Assembly: GCA_963723745.1 (NCBI GenBank)
Contig: CAVRRZ010000004.1
Location: 620,001 to 684,000 of the forward strand
DNA length: 64,000 nt
Direction of reading: 5' to 3'
From: CAVRRZ01 sp963723745
GTDB taxonomy: Bacteria; Actinomycetota; Actinomycetes; Mycobacteriales; Geodermatophilaceae
Shown here: in pieces, positions 1 through 9,637 of the stretch
Layout: every line of letters starts with the position of its first letter
Numbering within the stretch: the first letter of the stretch is position 1
Notes under the pieces: model-generated
Told to the model about the DNA's origin: nothing
The model's input: only the letters and a program-made list of their open reading frames with translations
Database searches by the model: none
Translations under genes and position numbers: made by a program

Positions 1-645
1 CACGAGCGCCAGGTCGCCGGCGATGTCCTGCGGGGTGTTGGCGGTGTCGAAGGCCACCGGCGCCTCGTCGTCGGCTCCGTACAGCAGCAGTAACGACGAG
101 TGCGCCCGGCCGTCGTCCTTCGCCAGCGGGACCCCCGCCGCCAGTTGCGCCCGCTCGACGCCCTCCAGGTCACCGGTCAGCCCGATGAACTGGGTGGGCA
201 GGTCGGCGTCGAAGCGGTCGAGGTACTCGCCGAGCACCTCGGGGGTGTCGGTCGCCGGATCGGTGGTCACGAACACCATCTGCACCCGCTCGGCCAGGTC
301 GGCGTCGACTCCGCGCAGTGCCACGGCGACGTCGGCCATCGTGGTCGGGCAGACGTCGGGACAGTTGGTGTAGCCGAAGAACAGCAGGGTCAGCTCCCCG
401 CCGGTCTCGGCGCCGAAGTCGAAGGTCTCGCCCTCGGTGTCGGTGAGGGTGAACGACGGGCGCTGGTAGGGCTCGGGCAGGTCGACGCCGGCGAACCGGT
501 CATCCGGGCCCTCCACCTGCGCGGGCACGTCGTGGCTCCCGTGCCCGTCGTCCGCCGCGGCCGGGGAGTCGCCGCCGCACCCGGTGAGCAGCAACCCACC
601 CGAGGCGAGCAGCGCGACGGTCCGGACGGCGGCGGTGCGACTCAC
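1..645 (-). CDS. SCO1/SenC family copper chaperone lipoprotein (3' end outside window)
   Basis: Thioredoxin-fold SCO protein, probably delivering copper to the CuA site of cytochrome oxidase or acting in periplasmic copper redox. The start is GTG at 645, followed by a hydrophobic signal and a lipobox ending LLTGC, so it is a surface lipoprotein. The copper motif CPDVC is present, and a conserved histidine lies in DDGRAHSS further on. The last 215 codons visible are in frame; the C terminus is cut by the window edge. The start codon overlaps the stop of the upstream ycnI gene (GTGA), so it is the last visible gene of the copper operon and is likely translationally coupled to it. Confidence 0.9.
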   Translation of the reverse strand, partial: MSRTAAVRTVALLASGGLLLTGCGGDSPAAADDGHGSHDVPAQVEGPDDRFAGVDLPEPYQRPSFTLTDTEGETFDFGAETGGELTLLFFGYTNCPDVCPTTMADVAVALRGVDADLAERVQMVFVTTDPATDTPEVLGEYLDRFDADLPTQFIGLTGDLEGVERAQLAAGVPLAKDDGRAHSSLLLLYGADDEAPVAFDTANTPQDIAGDLALV

Positions 646-1355
646 GAGGACACGGTACGACGACGGGCGCTCCACCCGAGGGCGAGACCGGCCAGCCCGG
701 CGACGAGTCCGAGCCCGCCGAGCACGAGCGCGACGGTCGCGGTGGAGTCGTCGTCCTCCGCCTCGGGGGTCGACGGAGCCGGCGCTCCGGCCTCGGCGTC
801 CCCGCCGTCCGCGGTCAAGGTCAGCGTCGGTGCCGGGTTCTCCGGCTCCTGGCCGTCGACCGTGGGCTCGATCCAGGCCGCCTCGCTACCGTCGCTGTAA
901 GTCTGCACGGTCGGGTAGCTGACCGTCGCCACGTCGGGGAACGGCCCGCCCGACAGCGCGAACTCCTGGAACTCGCCCGGCCCGATCCCCCCGCCGTCCT
1001 CGGCGCGGAACTCGACCACCGACACGTACGACGTGATCTGCTGGCCGTGCGACTCCAGCGGCTCGTCGAGCGTCGACGTCGTCATCACCGACGTCCAGCC
1101 CGGCATCGGCTGCACCCGCAGCGAGGCCATCGCGGCCTCCGCCGGGATCTGGATCCGCAGCGCGACGGTCCGGGCGGTGTCGCTCTCGTTGGGCACGCGG
1201 AAGACGAGCTTGCCGAACCCGCCGGGAGCCGCGTCGCCCGACGAGACCGTGACGTGTGCGGCGGCCGCACCGGCGAGCAGGACGAGCGAGGTCAGGGCGG
1301 CCAGCAGGACGACGGCCGACCGGCGGATCGAGCGGATCACGGATCTCCTTCTCAT
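642..1355 (-). CDS. YcnI-family copper-binding membrane-anchored protein (DUF1775)
   Basis: A 237-residue exported protein of the YcnI family, whose members bind copper through the amino group and side chain of an N-terminal histidine. A twin-arginine-free signal peptide ends in AAAA just before HVTVSSG, which leaves His at the mature N terminus. The DUF1775 body follows (about residues 30-170), then an acidic/proline linker and one C-terminal transmembrane helix with an RRR stop-transfer. The start ATG at 1355 overlaps the CopCD stop (TGATG), and its stop overlaps the SCO1 start. The neighbours (CopC-CopD, SCO1) support a role in periplasmic copper handling. Confidence 0.9.
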   Translation of the reverse strand: MRRRSVIRSIRRSAVVLLAALTSLVLLAGAAAAHVTVSSGDAAPGGFGKLVFRVPNESDTARTVALRIQIPAEAAMASLRVQPMPGWTSVMTTSTLDEPLESHGQQITSYVSVVEFRAEDGGGIGPGEFQEFALSGGPFPDVATVSYPTVQTYSDGSEAAWIEPTVDGQEPENPAPTLTLTADGGDAEAGAPAPSTPEAEDDDSTATVALVLGGLGLVAGLAGLALGWSARRRTVSS

Positions 1356-3142
1356 CAGCGCACCGGAAACGTGGTGCGCGCGGTGGTTGCGGTGAACTCG
1401 TCGAGCCGGACGGTGACCGCGAGGGTCCACGTGCCGGCTCCGGGGACGGTCATGCCGTCGCCCACGTAGTGGCCGGGCCCGGCCGGTTCGAGCTCGACGT
1501 CCAGCGGGCCGATCTGCTGCTGCTCCTCGGTGAGCGTCACCCGGATCTCGGCGGGCTGGGTGAGCCGGCCGGACTGGTCGAACAGGTAGACGTGCAGCGT
1601 GTTCGGGCCGGGGCGGGCCGGGTCGACCGAGATCTGCGTGGTGCCCTGGGCACCCGAGGCGCCCTGCAGCGGCAGCGTCACGTCGACCGGCTGGGCCAGC
1701 GCCGAGCGGGCCGGCGGGGTGCCGGCCAGCACCGCCGAGAGCACCAGGACGACGGCGACGACGGCCGCCTCGAATCCCACCGACCGGCGGAACGGGCCGA
1801 CGTCCTCGATCGCGGCCTTCGCCTGTGCGGCGGCCCGGGCCTCGGCGGCGGCGTCGGTGCCGCCCTGGCCCGTACCCGCCGCGGCGAAGGCGTGCGCGGT
1901 CACCCGGCGCGGGCTCCCCCGGCGGGGCGCGCCGAGATGCTGCTGGACCCAGACCCGGGAGATGCCGGCCGCCCCGAGCACCAGCAGGACCAGCAGGACC
2001 TTGGCCACCAGCACCCAGCCGTACGTCGTCGACACCAGGGCGGTGGCCGACCCCACCTCGCGGACGGTCTGCAGCACCCCCGTGAGGACGAGCGCGACGA
2101 CGGAGGCGAAGGCGAGCCGGGAGAAGCGCGGCAGCGCCGTGGCCAGGTCGCCGGCACGGACGCCGGGCTGCAGCAGGCCGGCGAGCAGGGCGACCAGCCC
2201 GCCGGCCCAGAGCGACATCGCGGCCACGTGCACCGCCGTCGTGGCCACCCCCAGCACGGGCAGCGCTCCGGCCACGGGGTGGCCCACGGCGGCGGTGGTC
2301 ACCACCAGCCCGAGGGCCAGCAAGCCGCCGACGACGGGGAACGCACGGCGGGGGGCGCCGGGCAGCACGGCCAGCAGCGCGAGGGCGAGCACGACGCAGG
2401 CGAGCAGCGTCCACCCGTAGGCCGACGACAGGGTGGCGGCCAGCAGGCCGGGGTCGACCACGCCCGCGAGCCCGGCGCCCGCGGTGTAGGGCCCCTGCAG
2501 CAGCAGCCCGAGGGCGCCACCCCCGGCGACCAGCCCGGCCCCGACCAGGGCGAGCCGGCGCAGCACCGGCCGCGCCCAGCCGGCGGGCCAGCAGAGCAGC
2601 AGGAAGGCCGGGACGCCGACGCCGAGCGCGAGACCGGCGAAGCCGAGCCAGCGGGCCGCGACCAGCAGGCCGGCGACCACCTCGTCCTCGTCGGCGGCCG
2701 CGTCGGCGACCGATGCGTCGACCGGCTCCCCGTCGCCGACGACGAAGCCGAACGCGCCGCTGACCGGGTGCGAGTCGGCCGAGATGACCCGGAACGTGAC
2801 CAGGTAGCCGGCGTCCGGGAGGTCGTCGCGCAGCGGGACCGTGACGGTGCCCCCGTCGACCGCGGGGGTGCCGGTGTCGACCCGCTCCCCCGCACCGTCG
2901 ATGACCCGGGCGTAGCCCGCGCCCAGCGAGACGGCCTCGGAGAACTCCAACGTCACCTCGGCCGGGGCGGCGTCGAGGCGCGCGCCCTCACCGGGAGTGG
3001 TGGCGACCAGTTCGGCGTGCGCGGCCGCCGGACCGGCGAGCACCAGGCCCGCCAGCAGCCAGCCGACGACGCACAGGAGGAGGACCGCGGTGCGGCGGGG
3101 TACGCCGCGGCGGGGTGCGCCGCGGAGCCCGCGGCGGGTCAC
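1355..3142 (-). CDS. CopC-CopD fusion copper resistance/uptake protein
   Basis: A 595-residue fusion. Residues about 1-40 form a signal peptide ending AAA-HAELV, which places a histidine at the mature N terminus as in CopC copper sites. Residues 40-150 are the CopC beta-barrel, with a second candidate ligand in DSHPVSGAF. Residues about 165-510 form the multi-helix CopD integral membrane domain, and the protein ends in a beta-rich extracytoplasmic tail (YtkA-like, about 520-595). Family knowledge links CopCD to copper transfer across the inner membrane. The GTG start at 3142 overlaps the anti-sigma stop by GTGA, and the 3' end overlaps ycnI. An alternative reading as separate CopC and CopD genes is excluded by the continuous frame. 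Confidence 0.92.
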   Translation of the reverse strand: MTRRGLRGAPRRGVPRRTAVLLLCVVGWLLAGLVLAGPAAAHAELVATTPGEGARLDAAPAEVTLEFSEAVSLGAGYARVIDGAGERVDTGTPAVDGGTVTVPLRDDLPDAGYLVTFRVISADSHPVSGAFGFVVGDGEPVDASVADAAADEDEVVAGLLVAARWLGFAGLALGVGVPAFLLLCWPAGWARPVLRRLALVGAGLVAGGGALGLLLQGPYTAGAGLAGVVDPGLLAATLSSAYGWTLLACVVLALALLAVLPGAPRRAFPVVGGLLALGLVVTTAAVGHPVAGALPVLGVATTAVHVAAMSLWAGGLVALLAGLLQPGVRAGDLATALPRFSRLAFASVVALVLTGVLQTVREVGSATALVSTTYGWVLVAKVLLVLLVLGAAGISRVWVQQHLGAPRRGSPRRVTAHAFAAAGTGQGGTDAAAEARAAAQAKAAIEDVGPFRRSVGFEAAVVAVVLVLSAVLAGTPPARSALAQPVDVTLPLQGASGAQGTTQISVDPARPGPNTLHVYLFDQSGRLTQPAEIRVTLTEEQQQIGPLDVELEPAGPGHYVGDGMTVPGAGTWTLAVTVRLDEFTATTARTTFPVR

Positions 3143-3789
3143 GCGGCGGCCCGGCGGCGGGCGACGGCCGGCACGGCACGGCTGTGAGGACGACGCCCTC
3201 GCCAGGCGATCACCGCGACGGCGACCACGCCGGCCAGCAGCAGCACGTGGGCCGTCGCGCGGTCGGCGTGCACGTGCCCGGCGGCCAGGTCGAGCACCGT
3301 GGTCGCGAGCAGGAACACCGCGAAGGTGCCCAGGAACGGCAGCGATCCGGGTGCCCAGCGGGGAGCGGCCGCGACGGCGGCGAAGGCGACGGCCACGGCG
3401 GCATTCCAGGCGCCGGTCTCGTGCGCCATGTGCACCGGCGCGCTCATCGCCGCGGTGCCTGCGATGAGCGCCGGCCACGCGAGGCCCGCCTGCGCGGCGG
3501 CCACTGCGGCGAGCAGCAGCCGCAGCCCGGTGTCGACCAGCCGGGCGCGGGCCGCCGCCCGGGTGCCGGGCAGCTCCCCGGGCAGCGCGGTGAGCACGCG
3601 GGCGGTGAGGTCGGGGACGACGGGCGCGGGCGCCAGCCGGGCCTGCCGGGTGACCGCCGTGGCCGTCGTCGCCCAGGAGGAGCAGGCGGCGCACGACGTC
3701 AGGTGCCGGTCGAGGTCGGCCTCGGCCATGCCGAGCGGCTCGCCGTCGAGCCGCGACGAGACGGCGTCGCGGAACGAGGGACACTGCAT
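3139..3789 (-). CDS. Zinc-finger anti-sigma factor with membrane domain
   Basis: A 216-residue protein. The first 40 residues carry the zinc-binding anti-sigma signature (Cys3, then HLTSCAAC, i.e. H-x3-C-x2-C). The rest is about five hydrophobic helices ending in an arginine-rich cytoplasmic tail. It should bind and hold the ECF sigma factor encoded divergently 47 bp away, releasing it on an envelope or copper signal. It is the first gene of the copper operon: its stop overlaps the CopC-CopD start. The ATG at 3789 lies only about 10 bases from a candidate ECF promoter, so the message may be leaderless. The fused CopD-like neighbourhood makes copper a likely signal, which is inference. Confidence 0.85.
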   Translation of the reverse strand: MQCPSFRDAVSSRLDGEPLGMAEADLDRHLTSCAACSSWATTATAVTRQARLAPAPVVPDLTARVLTALPGELPGTRAAARARLVDTGLRLLLAAVAAAQAGLAWPALIAGTAAMSAPVHMAHETGAWNAAVAVAFAAVAAAPRWAPGSLPFLGTFAVFLLATTVLDLAAGHVHADRATAHVLLLAGVVAVAVIAWRGRRPHSRAVPAVARRRAAA

Positions 3790-3798
3790 GGTGAAGTA

Positions 3799-3825
3799 GT
3801 CGTCGGGAGGAGCCGTCCGGTTCCC
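3799..3825 (-). promoter_or_regulatory. Candidate ECF-sigma promoter of the copper operon
   Basis: On the minus strand GGGAACC (3825-3819) is followed after 16 bases by CGAC (3802-3799). This matches the GGAAC / CGTC-type layout of ECF-dependent promoters. Initiation about 7-9 bases downstream would fall at or next to the anti-sigma ATG at 3789. This would let the divergent sigma factor switch on its own anti-sigma and the copper genes. Seen as sequence match only. Confidence 0.5.
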
Positions 3826-3836
3826 GGGTTGTCGAT

Positions 3837-4382
3837 GTGGGGTTCATCGTGGGCGAGCTCGAGCGGCTGGCGGTGTCCGCCGCCGACGGCGACCCGCTCG
3901 CGGCCGCGGCGCTCGTCCGCGCCACGCAGTCCGAGGTCTGGCGGCTCTGCGCCGCCCTGGGCACCCGCGACACCGCCGACGACCTCACGCAGGAGACCTA
4001 CCTGCGCGCGTTCGGGTCGCTGCACCGGTTCGAGGGCCGGTCGTCGCTGCGCACCTGGCTGCTGTCGATCGCCCGGCGGGTGTGCGCCGACGCCGTCCGC
4101 GCCCGTCGCCGGCGGCTCACGCTCGTGCGGGCCGAGCCCGCCGACCTGGAGACGTCCGACGGTGCCGACCGCGTCGGCGAGCAGGCCGCCGTCCGTGACC
4201 TGCTCGCCCGGCTGGACCGCGACCGGCGCGAGGCCTTCGTCCTGACCCAGCTGCTGGGCCTGTCCTACGCCGAGGCCGCGGAGGTGGCCGGCTGCCCCGT
4301 GGGCACCATCCGGTCGCGGGTGGCCCGCGCCCGCGCCGACCTGGTCGAGGCACTACACCGGGACGACGCCGCGCTGGCGTGA
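3837..4382 (+). CDS. ECF RNA polymerase sigma factor (SigC-like)
   Basis: A 181-residue ECF sigma-70 factor. Region 2 is at about residues 20-90 (DDLTQETYLRAF and RTWLLSIARRVCAD are typical) and region 4 at about 115-175, with the helix-turn-helix LSYAEAAEVAGCPVGTIRSRVARAR. GTG at 3837 is taken as start; an in-frame GTG at 3849 is an alternative. It is encoded back-to-back with its likely anti-sigma partner and a copper operon. SigC of mycobacteria has a reported link to copper acquisition, which fits, but orthology is inferred from context only. No terminator was seen directly downstream. Confidence 0.9.
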   Translation: MGFIVGELERLAVSAADGDPLAAAALVRATQSEVWRLCAALGTRDTADDLTQETYLRAFGSLHRFEGRSSLRTWLLSIARRVCADAVRARRRRLTLVRAEPADLETSDGADRVGEQAAVRDLLARLDRDRREAFVLTQLLGLSYAEAAEVAGCPVGTIRSRVARARADLVEALHRDDAALA

Positions 4383-4464
4383 CGCCGAGTGATCGCTGCG
4401 GACCGGGGAGCGACTCCGCTGTGACCCCATCGGGCGATATTCCTCACACAGCGTGCGCAACCCC

Positions 4465-4496
4465 TTGACGCCTAAGTCGACCGATCTGGTAGACAT
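4465..4496 (+). promoter_or_regulatory. Promoter with overlapping inverted repeat ahead of the leader peptide
   Basis: TTGACG (4465-4470) is followed after 19 bases by TAGACA (4490-4495). Between and across them lies the imperfect inverted repeat GTCGACC-GATCT-GGTAGAC (4476-4494, one mismatch), a good shape for a repressor operator. Initiation would be at about 4502-4503, directly on the GTG of the leader peptide, giving a leaderless transcript. The bound regulator is unknown. Confidence 0.55.
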
Positions 4497-4502
4497 TCTC
4501 CC

Positions 4503-4589
4503 GTGACACGGACGACGGCGCCGCTCCTCGTGAAGCGACGACACGTCGACCTGCTGCGCGTCTGCACCACCGCCTGTCCGGGCTGCTGA
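4503..4589 (+). CDS. Cysteine-rich leader peptide for sulfur-gene attenuation
   Basis: A 28-codon open frame starting GTG 4503 and ending TGA 4587-4589. Its tail reads HVDLLRVCTTACPGC. It matches the actinobacterial 'putative leader peptide' pattern (R-R-x-V-D-L-x-R-V with clustered cysteines near the end) that precedes sulfur assimilation and sulfur transport genes. Three of the last eight residues are cysteine (TGC, TGT, TGC), so ribosome speed would report charged tRNA-Cys. The only gene downstream is a TauE/SafE exporter 105 bp later. A shorter start at GTG 4530 (VKRRHVDL) is possible. Function as an attenuator is inference. Confidence 0.75.
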   Translation: MTRTTAPLLVKRRHVDLLRVCTTACPGC

Positions 4590-4694
4590 CCCGCCGGCCC
4601 CGGGACACCTCCCGGGAGCCCGCTCCTGCCCAGTCCCGACCGCCGCGCCGGTGGCTCCCCGCCTGCGCCGCCGCGATCCCCCGGAGTCAGCCCC

Positions 4695-5678
4695 GTGAAG
4701 ACCCTCGTCCTCCTCGCCCTCGTCGGCCTCGGCGCCCAACTCGTCGACGGCAGCCTGGGCATGGCCTACGGCGTCACCTCGACGACGCTGCTGCTGGCCA
4801 TCGGCACCAACCCGGCCATGGCGTCGGCCACCGTCCACTTCGCCGAGATCGGCACGACGCTCATGTCGGGCGCCGCGCACTGGAAGTTCGGCAACGTCGA
4901 CTGGAAGGTCGTCCGGCGGATCGGCATCCCGGGCGCGGTCGGGGCCTTCGCCGGCGCGACCGTCCTCTCCGGCCTCTCCACCGAGATCGCCGCGCCGGTG
5001 ATGTCGCTCATCCTGCTGACGCTGGGCGTGTACATCCTGCTGCGCTTCACACTCTGGGGCCTGAACCGGCGCAACCTCGGCAAGCCGATGCGCAAGCGCT
5101 TCCTCGCCCCGCTCGGCCTGCTCGCCGGCTTCGTCGACGCCACCGGTGGCGGCGGCTGGGGCCCGGTGGGCACCCCGGCGATCCTGGCCAGCGGCCGCAT
5201 GGAGCCGCGCAAGGTGGTCGGCTCGATCGACACCTCCGAGTTCCTCGTCGCCGTCGCCGCCAGCCTCGGCTTCCTGCTGGCCCTCGGCTCGCAGGGCATC
5301 GACTTCCGCTGGGCCCTCGCGCTGCTCATCGGCGGCGCCATCGCGGCGCCGATCGCCGCCTGGCTCGTCCGGCACGTCCCGCCGCGCATGCTGGGCTCGC
5401 TGGTCGGCGGCATGATCATCATCACCAACGTCCGCACGCTGATGCGCACCGAGTGGCTCGCCGTCCCGGGCTCCGCGCAGTGGGCCGTGTACGCCGTCCT
5501 GGCCGCCGTGTGGGTGCTGGCGGTCGTGCACTCCTTCCGCAAGCACCGGGAGGAGCGCGAGCTCGCGGCGCTGGAGGCCGAGGCCGAGGCGCTGGAGGCG
5601 AACGTCGTCGCCGACGTCGAGCCGGTCGAGGTGACCGGCGAGCTGCCGGCCGGCCGGCCCTCGGCCCCCCGGGACTGA
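4695..5678 (+). CDS. TauE/SafE family sulfite/organosulfonate exporter
   Basis: A 327-residue integral membrane protein with eight to nine predicted helices and the two glycine-rich TauE/SafE repeats: GxxxQLVDGSLGMAYGV near the N terminus, and GFVDATGGGGWGPVGTP near residue 145. The family moves sulfite, sulfonates or related anions. A charged cytoplasmic tail rich in Glu and Ala follows the last helix. The GTG start at 4695 has a CCGGAG ribosome site 9-10 bases upstream. It is preceded by a cysteine leader peptide and followed by a strong terminator, so it is a single-gene unit. The substrate is inferred from the leader and family. Confidence 0.88.
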   Translation: MKTLVLLALVGLGAQLVDGSLGMAYGVTSTTLLLAIGTNPAMASATVHFAEIGTTLMSGAAHWKFGNVDWKVVRRIGIPGAVGAFAGATVLSGLSTEIAAPVMSLILLTLGVYILLRFTLWGLNRRNLGKPMRKRFLAPLGLLAGFVDATGGGGWGPVGTPAILASGRMEPRKVVGSIDTSEFLVAVAASLGFLLALGSQGIDFRWALALLIGGAIAAPIAAWLVRHVPPRMLGSLVGGMIIITNVRTLMRTEWLAVPGSAQWAVYAVLAAVWVLAVVHSFRKHREERELAALEAEAEALEANVVADVEPVEVTGELPAGRPSAPRD

Positions 5679-5747
5679 CGTCGCCCAGCATGCGCGGGAT
5701 GAGGGCTTGTCCGACCTTCGCCCGCTGAGGGACCGGAGCCGCCGGAC

Positions 5748-5785
5748 GGTGCCCGGAGCCGCGGTGTGCAGCGGCTCCGGGCACC
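5748..5785 (+). terminator. Intrinsic-type hairpin after tauE
   Basis: A perfect 15-bp stem, GGTGCCCGGAGCCGC (5748-5762) against 5771-5785, with an 8-base loop. No U-tract follows, as is usual in high-GC actinobacteria. It lies between the convergent exporter (ends 5678) and the SDR gene (ends 5806) and can serve both strands. Confidence 0.8.
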
Positions 5786-5805
5786 GCGGCCCGGGTCCGG
5801 TGCGC

Positions 5806-6781
5806 TCAGCGCCCCCCGAGCACCCGGGCCTCCAGGTCCTCCGGTAGTCCCGGCACGGACCGGTCGGCCGGCGGGCGAGGCGCGCCCTGTATCCACGCCC
5901 AGGTGTCGGCCACCGTGTCCTCGAGCGGCCGCGTGCCGAGGCCGAGCTCCCGGGCCCGCGTGGCGTCGACGTCCCAGGCGGTTCGGGCCACGTCCGCGGG
6001 CAGCCAGAACGGCAGGTGTACCCAGGGCTCCACGCCGGCGTCGATCAGTTCGGCCTCGGGCATCGGCACCCACTGGGCATCGCCGCCGGTCACCTCACGG
6101 CACAGCTCCAGCAGCCCGCCGAGCGTGGTCATGCCGGTCGGGCCGGTCGCGTTGACGGCTCCGGTCTCGCCGCGCTCGGCCGCCTCGACCAGCCAATCGG
6201 CCAGGTCGCGCGCGTCGACCAGCGCGATCGGCTGGTCCAGTCCCTCCTTGGGGACGACGACCCGCCCACCCCGGGCGATGCGCTCGAGCCACCAGCCCAG
6301 CCGGTGGATCGGGTCGTTCGGGCCCACGATCAGACCCGCACGCGCGGTCATGAACCCCTGGCCGACCGCGGCACCGATCTCCCGCTCGGCGTAGGCCTTG
6401 TTCGGCCCGTAGTCGTCGTCCGCGGTGTCCCAGGTCGGCTCGTCGTCCTCGCGCCCGACCGGGCCCGGCGGCCAGTTCGCGTACGCGTTGAGGCTGCTGA
6501 CGAACGCGTATCCGCGGACGCCGGCCAGCGCGGAGGCCGCGTTGCGGGCGGCGGGCCGCGTCCGGCAGGACGTGTCGACGACGAGGTCGGGCTGCCAGCC
6601 GTCGAGCGCCCGGGGCAGCGCCTCCGGGTCTTCCCGGTCGCCGTGCAGGTCGCGGGCGCCCTCGGGCGGCCGGCCCGTGACGACCGCGGGTGAAGGTCGC
6701 GACGTCGTGACCGCGCGCCAGCGCCGAGGTCGCCACGTGGTGTCCGAGGAAGAGGGTGCCGCCGAGGACGAGCAGTCGCAT
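5806..6781 (-). pseudogene. NAD-dependent epimerase/dehydratase (atypical SDR), one frameshift
   Basis: The natural start is ATG at 6781 and gives MRLLVLGGTLFLGHH, the nucleotide-binding glycine motif of extended SDR proteins. The frame is lost near 6670 and the rest of the protein continues in the neighbouring frame through ARDLHGDRED, the SSLNAYAN segment, the YGPNKAYAE motif (Y-x3-K) and a complete C terminus. Removing one base in the GC run CCGGCCGCCC restores a 324-residue protein. The gene is therefore complete apart from one extra base, which is more likely a sequencing error than decay. The substrate is unknown; family members act on nucleotide sugars or isoflavone-like ketones. Confidence 0.75.
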
Positions 6782-6939
6782 GCACCCACCCCAGCGGACG
6801 GGACGGCCGGCTGTCCAGCCGGTTCGCGGCGGGCGGAACTGCTGTGCCGCGTCGGGTACCGGCATCCATGCGAACGACCGCGGTTCCGGCCGCGGGACGG
6901 TGCGACCTCCCTCAGTGGACCGGAGTGGCGGCGCGGGTG

Positions 6940-7437
6940 TCAGCCGGCGCGGGCGGGCACCTTCGGCACCTGCGGCAGCGGCGTCGAGCGCGCCGCGGCC
7001 AGGACCATCTGCGGCGACCCGGGCAGTCCCCGGCGCATGCACAGCCGCAGCGCCCGCGCGCCGGTGAGCACGTCGGTCTCCGGCGGGACGACGAGCAGGT
7101 CGGCGCGCCGGGTGCCGCCGTCCCAGGTGATGCAGACGACCAGCGGATCCATGCTGCGGAACCCGCCGGTGCGCACGATCCGGTCGCCGATCAGCACCTT
7201 GCGGGGCAACGGCAGCCAGGCGTCCAAGGCGTAGGTGAACCGCTCGACCCGCACGCCGCGCCGGTCGAGCTCGGCGACGAGCTCGGGCAGCTCGGTGTTC
7301 AGGTCGCGGTGCCGAGGGAACCAGGCGCCGTCGAAGGCGGACTTACCATCGCCGGCGTTCTCGCGCAGGCTCACCCGGACGTCGATCCCGCCACGGAAGC
7401 CGGGATGCTTCGGAGCCGTTCGGGTGATCGTCGTCAT
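6940..7437 (-). CDS. DUF5994 family protein
   Basis: A 165-residue soluble protein. It contains the family hallmark FDGAWFPRHRDLNTELPELVAELD-like block after an N-terminal region with a RVSL core, followed by DAWLPLPRKVLIGDRIVRTGGF and a DLLVVPP strand. The family is confined to actinobacteria and has no established biochemical role. A perfect 12-bp inverted repeat lies 29 bases upstream of the start. There is no evident operon partner: the flanking genes are separated by gaps of 158 bp or more. No signal peptide or membrane segment is seen. Confidence 0.8.
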   Translation of the reverse strand: MTTITRTAPKHPGFRGGIDVRVSLRENAGDGKSAFDGAWFPRHRDLNTELPELVAELDRRGVRVERFTYALDAWLPLPRKVLIGDRIVRTGGFRSMDPLVVCITWDGGTRRADLLVVPPETDVLTGARALRLCMRRGLPGSPQMVLAAARSTPLPQVPKVPARAG

Positions 7438-7465
7438 GCGCGCCGGCCGCCTCTCCTCGCTCGCT

Positions 7466-7493
7466 GCTCTCGGACCCAGACGGGTCCGAGAGC
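7466..7493. repeat. 12-bp inverted repeat upstream of DUF5994 gene
   Basis: GCTCTCGGACCC (7466-7477) and its exact complement (7482-7493), separated by 4 bases. It sits 29-56 bases upstream of the DUF5994 start. It could be an operator or a hairpin in the 5' untranslated region. Confidence 0.6.
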
Positions 7494-7603
7494 AACGTAC
7501 GGAGGAAGAGGTGTGGGCCCCGGGACACCGGTGACGGGCGTGGCGCCGTCCACCGGCCCGTCGTCACGAACCGTGACCTACCGACCACCTACTGCTCACG
7601 CCC

Positions 7604-7637
7604 CCGTCCGGCACTTATGGCCATAAGTGCCGGACGG
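7604..7637. terminator. Perfect 34-bp palindrome after typA
   Basis: Positions 7604-7620 (CCGTCCGGCACTTATGG) are the exact reverse complement of 7621-7637, with no loop bases. It begins 8 bases beyond the typA stop codon at 7645. The likely role is a transcription terminator for typA. Its central TTATGGCCATAA is unusually AT-rich for this DNA. Confidence 0.65.
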
Positions 7638-7644
7638 ACCGGCC

Positions 7645-9538
<1,894 letters not shown>

Positions 9539-9637
9539 GCGGCAGGGCACCTCAGGAGAATTCGGGGATTCGGCGCGGTCTCGCGCCGTTATCACTGTCA
9601 ACGGCCGCCGGCCCGGCGACCTTCCCACTGTAGGCGC

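Noticed and set aside
4353..6073. Long minus-strand open frames opposite the TauE/SafE gene
   Set aside because: They are antisense frames produced by third-position GC bias. Their translations are low-complexity Arg/Gly/Ala/Pro, with no domain, and the plus-strand gene has a full transporter fold.
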